Shown here: piece by piece, positions 33,415 through 43,253 of the stretch
Numbering within the stretch: position 1 is the first letter of the stretch
How the letters are laid out: each line of letters starts with the position of its first letter
NCBI GenBank assembly: GCA_027943245.1
Contig: JANDJZ010000075.1
Coordinates: forward strand, 78,501-142,500
Direction: 5' to 3'
Length of the DNA stretch: 64,000 nt
Origin: Acanthamoeba sp. SK_2022b
Taxonomy: Eukaryota; Discosea; Longamoebia; Acanthamoebidae
Made by a program: the position numbers and the translations under genes
The notes under the pieces: model-generated
The model's input: only the letters and a program-made list of their open reading frames with translations
The model's database searches: none
What the model was told of the DNA's origin: nothing

Positions 33415-36400
33415 ATGGTGAGGGTGCATGCTACCGTTCTCTGCCAGCTGTTGATGGTCTGGCTTGTACTCTACAACTGTACCCCACCCCTTCGTCGTCG
33501 GCGCATTTTCAAATTAAGGCTTGGGGTTCGTTAACTCACACATAAGGCTACTTCTCTCATGTTATAGGCATAGCTCTCGCTGCGGGAGAGGACCCCTATG
33601 GCACCGTCACCTTTTCCGGACAAGGCAGCTCCCAGTCGGCGTCAGCCATCAGCTCCCTTGCTGCATCCTACCGGTTTGTCACAACCGGCGTGCGCAACAC
33701 CTTCGCCACTGCTACAGACCAAGCCGCTTTGGCAGCTGTGGCCAACAGGAGCGTCAATTATGCCATCGTTGATGACCTCCAGGCGTCAGCCCTACCTACA
33801 ACGACGCTGGCCATTCCCCTGCTTGGCGCGGCATTGGTGGTGCCCTACAACCTAAACACGTTCGGGCCGGCCAACGTGTCCTCTACTCAGCTGCTCGTCA
33901 GCCTCGATCTGGCAACCGTCGCGCTCATTTTTGCGGGCAATATCACACAGTGGTACGGAGAAGCACCTGAGTTTCCTGCTATGACCCGGGCCCTATATCG
34001 CGGAGATTTAGGCTTACATCCAGGACACGAATATGTCCCTTCGGTCTTCAACAACAGGAACGATACGCGGATCGTAGCGCTCAACCCAAGCAGCTCCTAC
34101 AATTATTCCTCTCAGCTGCAGGCCACCAGCCTTGCCATCACCGTTGTCGTGCGAGCTGACGCCACGCCTATCACGAGAGCCTTCACGCGCGCTCTTGCCA
34201 ACGCCTCGAGCCTCTTCGACGAGGTGGTGGGCGTGTCCGACTTGCCGACTTCATGGCCGGCCACCTTCGTCAAGGTCTCTGGGGCTAGTGGCGTGATGTC
34301 CGCCGTTCAGGACACCGCAGGAGCGATCGGGTTTGTCGATCTGCCGTCATGGACATCATCATACGGCGTCCCCTATACCTCACTCCGCAACAAGGTGGGC
34401 ATAAACCCCCCCCCCTCTCTGATAGCTGTCCCATTACAACCGGTGGCACATTAACCTATCTCAACCAACAGAATAAGCAGATCGTGTTGCCGAGTATTAC
34501 AAACGTCCAGCGACTCATGGCGGATAACGTGAAGCGCTTCAACCTTAGCAACTCAATGGTGGCCAACCTCACGGATGGGTCCAGCGCGGCCACCTGGTGC
34601 GACATTGGCTTTGGTCAATTGTGTGACCAGGCTCTTTCTTACTTGTCAAACGAGTGCAGGCCGCTCGGCTGGATGAACTACCTCGTCACCCCCACCACCA
34701 ATTTCTCTTCGTGCGACGAGCCAAAGGAGCTGTTCAGGTGGTACGGTTGGATCGAGTTCAACTCGCAGGTAGCATCCACCATGGCGGGATCAAACTACGC
34801 GACGCTTCACTACAGCGTGCTCAAGCGAGCCACTGACGCTCTCGGCACCATCACATGCGACAATGAGCGCAGCATGCCCACCAGTACTGAACTCCTGGCG
34901 CTCCGCATTGACCACTTGAGGTCTAATCGACACGTTGAATTATGCTAGGCGTCCTGTCCGGTTCTGGTGCGACACTACCCCTGATCACCTACCAGGCGTG
35001 GATCCAGGAATACAACACCAACGTGAACTCGAGCGTTGCCATAAGCTACACGGGCACCGGTTCCAGCACGGGTATCGCAGACATCCTAGCCTACAACACC
35101 GATCTTGGCGCTTCCGACGCTGCTCTCACGGTAGGCTGCCCTCTTCTCCCTCTTTTTCCACTGTTTCTCGCTCTGATCGATCATGAACATATCCAGAACA
35201 CCAACTACGCGGCGAGCGGCGGAAGCGATTTGCAAATGCTGCCGGCCATCGCGGCAGCAGTGGTGATGGTTTACAACGTGCCGGACATCGGCTCCACGCC
35301 TCTAATGTTCACTCGTGAATTGTTGCCCCTGATCTACTTGGGCGTGGTGAGCATGTGGAACGACCCGCTCATCGTCGCGGCCAATCCCAGCCTGACTCTG
35401 CCTAACGCGTCTATCATCATCGTGGGCCGGTCGGACGGATCGGGCACGACGTCAGTATTCACGCAGGCGCTTTCATTCTTCAGCTCGGCATTCAACCAGT
35501 CGGTGGGCAACGTGCAGCTGGTAAACTGGGGTCCGGTGAACATCTCCGGCATGGCCGTCAACGCCAAAGGCTTCATTCCCTCTGCGCGCTACATGGTACA
35601 CCTTCTCTATGCGGCGCAATTGTGAAGGCCATCACTGTCGGACAGGGAGTGAGAGCTAAGTTCATATCTTGGGCAGTTGGGAAATGGCAATGGAGAGGTA
35701 GTGAGCAGGATTAAGAGCACAGCCTATGCGCTAGGCTATGCGGTTAATGCCGATGCGATCGAGGCTGGCCTCCCCTTTGCCACCATGCGAAACAAGGTCC
35801 TATCTTCTGCGCACTACAGCGCTTCCTTGTGACACATCGAGTAACATTTATTTGTGGCCTCGCAAGAGCAGGCTGGCAACAACGTGACTGCCAACCCGCT
35901 CACCATCAACGCCGCCCTAACCGAGTTTGCCGATGCATTTACGGACCGATTCTCTGCCACGATTCAGGACGGTTCGTCGGCCAATGCCTGGCCGATGGCC
36001 ACCTACTCCTACCTCCTCGTCCACACCAGGCATGTGCCCAATCTCCGCCTCATCAAGACCACTACCTGGTGCACCACATTGGGAGACACTTGCCGTTCTG
36101 ATCCGAACTTGCGGTATGCCCGTCAGGACTATGAGCGAGTGTGACAAGGCGACGTCGTTGCTCGATTACATCATTTGGACGCAGACCAACAGCAAACCCA
36201 TAGCCATCGCTGAAGCCCTCGGCTATACGGTTCGCCTCCTTCTCCCATTGCCTCGATCCCACAAAGCACGTCCTTGAGCGTGTGTTGGATGGACAAACAG
36301 GTTACGCCAATCGCTGTCAGGCGGCGGTTCCTTGTCACACTGTCAAGTGTCACCTGCAACGATCAGAAGGTGTTCAGCTTGGTGCCTTGTCTCCAGGATG

Positions 36401-39031
36401 GCATCATATGCAGCGATCGAGGAACGTGTCTCGACGGCCAATGCACATGTCAGAGCGGCTACACCGGTATGGCTCCGTCCTCGCCTCACATGGGACATTC
36501 TCTCATGCAAGTCACAGGTGACCAGTGTGAAAACGTGGTCGGCGCCTCCAGCTCGGACGACACGTTGGCCATCGCACTAGGAGTTGCACTTCCGGTCGGT
36601 TTCCTCTTCTTGTGCTGCCTCGCCGCCGTCTTCGTCATCTTCGGCATCCTCTACTGGCGCAAGGGACGCAAGCAGGAGCTCCTCTTGGCCGCCGAGTGGT
36701 CCGATTACTCCGAAAATAGCTTGGAGATGGACGACTTCTCTTCGTACGAGCTTTCTCCCCACCCTTGCCAGCAGCCCCACCCATGGAAGCGCCTCACCAC
36801 CCAAGTGTTCTCTCGCACAATCGCCCATCAGTCGTAGCACGAACTCCACAAGGAGCGGTGGGGGAGGAGGCGCTCTGGGCATGTCACGCGACCTCTCCTT
36901 TACCGACCTCGAGAAACTCAACTTGTCCTACGAGCCCAAGGCACTCACCTTCGGCCTCGGCCCTAGCGACAAATGCCCCGTGGACGAGGAGATGCACGAC
37001 GAGATCGTTATCACCAATCACGGCAATTCCACACGCAAGTTCGTCTTCTTCGTGCCGGCTGAGGACGAGACGCTCCGCTGTCGCCTGCATCCTGGTGCTG
37101 GCGTTGTCAAGCCGGTGAGTACATCAGTTCCCTTACCAACTTCCAACTTAACTTAAGATGGTGATGATGATGATGATGATGAGGTGATGCTGATGCTGAT
37201 GCCAAGCCTGCCGGTGGGGTTGGCAGGGCAAGAGTGTGACCATCAGCATCTCTTGCACGTTGCTCATGACCACCACCATCGAGCGTAAGATTAAGTTCGA
37301 AGTCGAGGGCATGGGCAAGCACCTCCTTTCTATCAAGCTCATCGGAGAGCTGTCCACCAAGCTTGATCCAAACGACATCGTCACTGTGCCGCCGCCCATA
37401 GGTTCGCTACTGCTCCTCGCGCATATTCCCATAACATACGGCAAGATTGCGTCTCATAAGGATTGACGCACCTTAGGAGTCGGGTCTTTCGGTTCTGTGT
37501 ACAAGGCCGATTATCGTGGACAGGAGGTGGCCGCCAAGGTCCTGAACTCGCAGCTGCACGCAAAGCAGATCGAAGAGTTCAAGAGGTGCAGAGGCCTGAC
37601 TCTCCCTTCCCTCCTCTTCTCATCTCACAATGTGTCGCTGGTCAACTTCAGAGAGGTGAACATTTTGAACCGTCTACGTTGCCCGTACGTGCTAAACTTC
37701 ATAGGAGCGTCGCACGTGGAAGGCAAACGCTGCATCGTGACCGAGCTGTGCAAGTCTGGTTCGGTGGCCGATCTGGTGTTTAGCGACAAGAGTTTCAACT
37801 ACCTGCTCATGCTCAAGGTGGCACTCGACATGTCCAAGGCCGTCGCCTTCCTTCACGCGTACTCCCACCTACCTTCCAGCTCTCCCGTTATGCCAAATCC
37901 GCACCGCTGGGTCACTTGAGAGCTTATGTGGAGGACGGTGGTGATGCAATCCAAACGACCATAGGAATGGAGTGCTGCACAGGGACATTAAGCCCGAGAA
38001 CTTTTTGGTTGCGTCGCTCTCCACCAAGGCTGCGGTCTCGTGCAAGATCGCCGACTTTGGAACTTCGCGGTAATGTTGCCTGTATTGACGTCCGCTATAC
38101 GTGGCTCGCTCACTGACTCGTCTTGTTGCGCGTGCGCCTTCAGTTCGATCACGACAGTGCGGGAGCTGCTCAACCACACGGCGGCTCTCGGCACGCCCCT
38201 GTACATGGCTCCCGAGGTCCTCCCTTCTCGCTTTTCTCCGCCAACTGTTTCTCGTGTCGCCCTCCGTGCCTCACACCCACGGCGCTGCAGGTACTGGAGC
38301 ACCAGCCGTACTCGGCCAAGATCGACGTGTACTCGTTTGGAGTGGTGCTTTGGGTACTCTACACGAGAAGAGAGCCGTACACCGAGCTCAAGCGCCAATG
38401 GGGTACTTTTTCTGTTCCCTCCCCGAATCTGGTCTCTCACTGACGGGCACACACCCACACGCCTTCTTTTTTCCACGCAGATGTACCCCGCTACGTAATC
38501 AAGGGAAAGAGGCCTTCCATTCCTCATCACTGCCCCAAGGTCTTTACATTCATGAATCGTGAACCGGTCATTTTGTTCTCTCGCGATCGTTCTCACTTGA
38601 GCCTGGGACGGCGTGCAGAACTTTGCCGACCTGATCGCCCAGTGCTGGGCGCACAGCCCCGACAACAGGCCGGATATGGCTGAAGTGGCCAAGGTGCTCG
38701 AGAACCTGTTCGAGGAGGAACGCGGTGTCCCGAAGAGATTGCGGCAGGGAGACGTTGATGATGCTCGTGACCGGGTATCTTTCCTCCTAGCCCCTCCAGT
38801 CTTCACAGCACAGGCTCATGCACGACAAACTCCAACAACGTGCGACAGGACACGTCACCAGACGCGGAGGGCAATCGGGAGCGCAAGGGAATGCGGACCT
38901 GGGAGGGCGGGAAGAACCTGCTCATGGTCGGCCAGGACAGCGACGGATCAGATGCCTCCTCAGACTCAGAAGACCAACCAAAGGGTAGCAAACGCAAGAG
39001 CAGGCGTGTCAACCGATCTGCACACACCTAA
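33415..39031 (+). CDS. Receptor kinase with tandem PstS-like phosphate-binding ectodomains
   Basis: About fifteen exons. [17 protein letters not shown] begins a signal peptide. The ectodomain has two PstS-like units. The first reads [20 protein letters not shown] to [11 protein letters not shown]. The second reads [90 protein letters not shown] and [11 protein letters not shown]. The RSDGSGTT and GASDA loops match the phosphate-binding loops of E. coli PstS. An EGF-like module follows ([20 protein letters not shown]), then one membrane helix ([20 protein letters not shown]). The cytosolic side has an Ig/MSP-like segment and a TKL-type kinase: [58 protein letters not shown]. All catalytic residues are present. 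An acidic SD-rich tail ends at 39031. Probable phosphate sensor at the plasma membrane. Confidence 0.85.
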
Positions 39032-39855
39032 CTTTACTTCCGCACCTTGGCTGCTTATTGTACTCCACACGGACACTTGGTCTTTACACAAGTGGTTCTC
39101 AACCTTTCTGCTAATCTCGTTCAACGTTGTCCCATATGCGCGCAAAGGTGGTTGAGTAGACCTTCTTACCACAGTAAACCACACGATCAACATCTTCGGT
39201 TTCGGAGTCACGTCGGGGGGGGGGCTCCCATAATAGCCTCGGCCGGGCGAAAAAACCAGCTCAAGTAGGGGTGGGGGCGAGGATAAAGAACGCCGGCCCA
39301 CCTAAGCAGTGGGCTGTAACCGTGCTTGCGGGGCATGTGGGTGGAGGGATTGGTGGCGTGCGCAGCGGAACGGGGGTTTAGGCCCACGCCGAAGGCCGCT
39401 GCCCCATTCCAGAAGGAGACTCGACATTGTGGCCCTCTCGGAAGGGAGGGCTTCAAGGTCGATGATGAGCGTCGCACCGCCTCAGGCTGGTTGACAGAGC
39501 AGGGAAAAGACGCCGGTCCCCTTGGTGGAGGGATCACAGCCCTGAGTGGGTCCTCTCGGGAAGCTGCGTATCGACTCCAACACCTCCACTTTTTTTTTGT
39601 TGTTCTTTTCAAGACTTCATCAGATAATCGCACCGAGGTACCGATTCTCGAATGATGAGGAACTTGCACTTGCATTACACTCTGTGCGTAAAGGGACAGG
39701 TGTTCAACGTTTTTTTGCTAAGGTACAAGTCAAGCATACTGAGTTCTAGTTGGAGAGCGAGTTGAGGAAGCTGCACTGGGCGGCCTAACCTCCACTTTTT
39801 TTTTGTTGTTGTTGTTCTTTTCGCCCCGCCTCATTGAATCACCACAACGTAAAGG
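39032..39855. other. Intergenic region with an imperfect direct repeat
   Basis: 824 bp without a convincing gene. Two copies of a block of about 55 bp (GGAAGCTGC ... CCTCCAC, a T9 run, GTTGTT, CTTTTC) sit at about 39559-39610 and 39766-39824. A long open frame on the minus strand at 39208-39675 has no recognisable domain. The second copy is just upstream of the methyltransferase start. Confidence 0.5.
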
Positions 39856-41055
39856 ATGGAGAACGCCCCAGAGGAGAAGAAGGTGGCGGAGTTACCAAAG
39901 AAAGAGGAGGAAGAGGAGGAACCTTCAAACTTCTTCGAGATTTTCGATGCAGAGCACCAATACGACCACACCACCTTCATCTTCGATGGCAAAGAGATAA
40001 AGATTGAGAGCCTAGGGTAGGTGTTGCCGGCAAACTCTTGCCATGCGAGGTTCTCACTTTGCTCACAGGCAAACGAACATGCAATTTGTGATATGTGAAG
40101 AGATTTTGTGCAGAACACTCATCTGCTGGGCCAAATGGTTTGGCCCAATGCTCAAATCCTGGGCCACTGGATGGTGCGTAACAAGGACCTCTTCAAGGAC
40201 AAGACTGTGCTCGAGCTTGGAGCTGGCCCAGGTGCTTCCCCTGCACCACCTCACCAGGTGTGCTTGCTTTGGCTGACGGCACCTTCCGCCGCCAGGCCTC
40301 AACGGCATCCTTGCGTCGGTGTACTGCAAGCGGGTGGTGATGACCGACTACCACGAGAAGGTGGTGGACCTCCTGCACCGCAACATCCAGCTCAACTCCC
40401 ATCGTACCGGCTCCCTCTCCCCTCCCTGACTGGCCACGTGATAGGACTCCTCCAAACTCAACCGGAGAACCGCGCGCGCAGTGGGCACGAACATGCAGGC
40501 GGCCAAGCTTACGTGGGGCGAAGGCGTGGTGGAGTTCAACCAGCAGTACGGGCCGTTCGACATCATCATCGGTTCCGGTTGCGTGTACGCACACGCCCCT
40601 CTCCACGATCCGCACTCGCGCTTCCGTGCGGTCGGGCCGACTGCTGTCGGCCGATGGCGCTAATCGTGGGGTTTGGGGCGGGCAGGTATGAGAGCGAGTG
40701 CATCCCGCCTCTGCTGGCGACAGCACACTACCTGCTGCCCATCAACGACAGCGACTACGACGAGGACGACCTGAGCAAGAACGAGGGCGGACGGCTGATC
40801 CTCTCGACCAACAACTACCGGTACGAGAGACGAAAGGACCTGTTCGAGGGCACCGCCCAGAAGTTGGGCCTGCGCCAGCAGTTCATGGACATGAAGAAGC
40901 TCCTGGCCTTTGCCGAGCAGGAGAAGGCCAAGGACACGCGGGTGGCAGTGCAGCAGGAGGAGTTCGACCTCATCCACGTCTGTACCCTCTCCCGGCCTTC
41001 CACTTCCGTGCCTCCCACCATCGGCTCCTCTTCCTCCGCCGCCCCTTCCTCCTGA
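39856..41055 (+). CDS. Family-16 (METTL21-like) protein methyltransferase
   Basis: Start at 39856 gives MENAPEEKKVAELPKKEEEE, an acidic N-terminus. The core reads NTHLLGQMVWPNAQILGHWM, then KTVLELGAGPG (SAM motif I), LNGILASVYCKRVVMTDYHE (motif Post-I), VVDLLHRNIQLNS, TWGEGVVEFNQQYGPFDIII and GSGCVY. The C-terminal part has RLILSTNNYRYERRKDLFEG and a helical segment KKLLAFAEQEKAK, then EEFDLIHV, typical of the 'IASDVIYS ... R' organisation of lysine methyltransferases such as METTL21, VCPKMT and EEF1AKMT3. The usual D/N-x-x-Y catalytic loop is represented by IIGSGCVY, slightly divergent. The splice junction around 40078-40115 is unclear and needs a very short intron or an indel. Target protein unknown. 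Confidence 0.78.
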
Positions 41056-41154
41056 CCCCCCCCCTCGCTGTATGTCGGCAATAAAATGGCTACCTGCGTC
41101 ACTGCGACACTGCCGTCGGCTTCATTGCACACGCAAAGACGTCGCGCGGAGGTG

Positions 41155-42598
41155 TTAGTCGCTGTCGGAGTCGTCGAGGTCGAGCCCGAAGGCGCGGGCC
41201 AGCGCCAGCGCGGCGTCTGCGGCAAAGTCGCGTCTCTGCTCGTCGCTCATCTGCGCCGACTGCTGCCGTATCTCCCGTAGGCCCGCCAGCTGCTGGAAGG
41301 CCTTGTCGAAGTGCTCCTCAAGCTCCTCCGTCCATTTCTCCTCCGCGCCCTCCCCCTCTGACTCTGCTGGTGTGCTCTTTGTCGGCTCCGCCGAACCGTG
41401 CGCCGCTGCTAGGTCCTCCTTTCGCTCTCCGTCCCCAGCCACACTGGGCTCTTCCGTTCCGTCTTCCTTCGGCAATCGCTCTGCCGTGTCGACGGCATCG
41501 CTTGCTGCGCCCTCTTCGTCAGGCAAGACGGCGTCTGCTCCGGAGGTTAACCTCACACCAGCAATTGCTTGGAAAGGAGCACATGATGTGGGGTGTTGTG
41601 TTGTGTTGTGTTGTGTTGTGTTGTGTTGTGTTGTGTTGTGTTGTGTTGTGTTGTGTGTTTGTCGCCATACATCGAGGGAAGCCTGTGCGCGGCTTCATAG
41701 TCATGACGGGCCACATGTTGGCCTCCAAAGCCTCCAACACTCGTTCCAAGCCTTGTGTCTCGCTCAGCAGGCCTAATCCACGCAACAATAATAAACAAAA
41801 GAGTGAGGCCTGCGTTGGCATGCAGAGGTGGGACCGATGGCCAGCGCCCACCTCCCGTCGCCTCGCTGTTGCTGCTGCTGTCCTCATCGAGTGGGTTCCA
41901 GAGGATCAGCTCCACGGCGTTTTCCGTGCACCAGTCCTCGATCGCCCGCAGATTGCCCTCGTGCTGGTTCGCTCCTTTAGGGAGCACGAGAGGGTCAGCC
42001 GATTGTGTACAGCCATGTAGAACAGGGCCAAAGGGCAGCAGTTGCGACGAACCCGTAGCGGAGGCGACGCAGAGCTGCACTGAGGGAGCCAAGTCCTCGA
42101 GCATGATCTGCCAGGCCTGCAACTTGGCGCCAGTCCCAACCTGGTGGATGCATCGTTACGCTTTGTGAGAAAACACTCGCGATTGCTGACTCAGCAAAGG
42201 GGGCGAAGGCACCTCAGCCGTGTCACAGAGAAGAAGGAAGGCGTCGCACGCGCCTCGGGGCAGGTTGGTCTGCACCGATGCCTCGACGTTGGCTGTTTCG
42301 GAGTGCTGCACCTGTACCAGCTGCAACTCGGCCGTGTAGTACCGTGTGTCAAGACGCCACCGCAGGCCTTCATCGCCTGCCCCTTCGTTGCCTTGGGCCG
42401 CCGACCCCGATTGCGCAGAACGCGAAGCCCTCACCCGGGCCATGCCTGCCAGAGGCCGAGCGGGCGAGATTTAGAAAGATGGCGATCTTGAAGAAGAGTG
42501 TTTGTGCACGCACCAGCAAGGAAAGGAGCAGCTAGGTGAGTCGTAGTGGAAACGAAGAGCACGTCATTGTGCTCGCGCCTCTCATCTTGACCCTCCAT
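41155..42598 (-). CDS. AAGAB: Alpha- and gamma-adaptin-binding protein p34 homologue
   Basis: The first exon (42514-42598) gives MEGQDERREHNDVLFVSTTT and joins in phase to MARVRASRSAQSG. The G-domain-like part reads RWRLDTRYYTAELQLVQVQ, RGACDAFLLLCDTA, AIEDWCTENAVELILWNP and GLERVLEALEANMWPVMTMK. These line up with human AAGAB (TIDNKYYSADINLC, AQEWCIKHGFELVEL, KRIVQALNANVWSNVVMK). The C-terminus FDKAFQQLAGLREIRQQSAQ, then MSDEQRR and an acidic DLDDSDSD end, matches the human tail helix. AAGAB is an assembly chaperone for AP-1 and AP-2 clathrin adaptors in the cytosol. The N-terminal P-loop is degenerate, as in the family. An intron contains a GTGTT repeat. Its start is only 65 bp from the divergent YbaB-like gene. 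Confidence 0.85.
41589..41660. repeat. (GTGTT)n pentanucleotide microsatellite
   Basis: About 13 tandem copies in an intron of the AAGAB gene. They yield spurious VLCCVVLCC and TQHNTTQHN ORFs on the two strands. Confidence 0.93.
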
Positions 42599-42663
42599 CC
42601 GTGTTTTAACGAAGAAAAGGTGCGGGAAAAAACGCGTTGCAGCAAACAGGCCCTAGCAGCGAG

Positions 42664-43171
42664 ATGAAGCGGGGTGGTCGCTCCGAGTCTCAGTTCCTCG
42701 GCAGTTTGGTGCAGCAGCTGCGCAATGCCGAAGAGAGCGCCGTATGCGTGTTCTCCTCTTTTTTTTGTCACAAAACGTCAAGGCCTGAACTCCCGATTAA
42801 TCGATGGTTTGGTGCTCCGGTCTGCACACCACACAGAATGCCAAAAAGCTGGTGTTCACCTCCACAGACGGGACGGTGCTGCTGGAGCAGAACGGTCGAG
42901 GGCTGCTCACGCGAGTGACCATTGACCCCAAGCTGGAGGGCAACACGGAGGCCATCGAGAAGGCGGTCCTCGACGCTGCTTCCCTCATGGTACGGCGCCC
43001 TCCTCGTTCTCTCTCCTTTGCGTCCAGCAAGCTACCCACACTTCTCTCTCTCTCTCCCCTTTCTGTGTGTAGGTATCGCCACTGCAAGACGACAGCACGG
43101 AGGGGCTGGAGGAGGCCATCAGCGACGTGTTTGATGAAGCATTGGGCGAGAGCATGAGCAAGAAGTCGTGA
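42664..43171 (+). CDS. YbaB/EbfC-like nucleoid-associated family protein
   Basis: Three exons encode about 109 residues, the size of bacterial YbaB. Exon 1 is MKRGGRSESQFLGSLVQQLR; exon 2 reads KKLVFTSTDGTVLLEQNGRG, then LLTRVTIDPKLEG; exon 3 ends EAISDVFDEALGESMSKKS. The order of an N-terminal helix, a beta sheet with G-x-x-x-x-V-x-I-D-P-x-L and a C-terminal helix fits the YbaB/EbfC fold, which binds DNA as a dimer in bacteria and is found in plastids of plants. No clear organelle targeting peptide is seen beyond a short basic N-terminus. Because the protein is short, the family assignment is moderate. The stop is 83 bp from the convergent OSCA/TMEM63 gene. Confidence 0.55.
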
Positions 43172-43253
43172 CACCAACGTCCTTTCCCCTCTTTCTCTCC
43201 ACTCTCCACTCTCGAAGACGAAGCGCGACGCCATCGCAGGATCGCACAGCTCC

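Noticed and set aside
41370..42122. ORFs with VLCCVVLCC and TQHNTTQHN repeats
   Set aside because: Both strands of the GTGTT repeat in an AAGAB intron.
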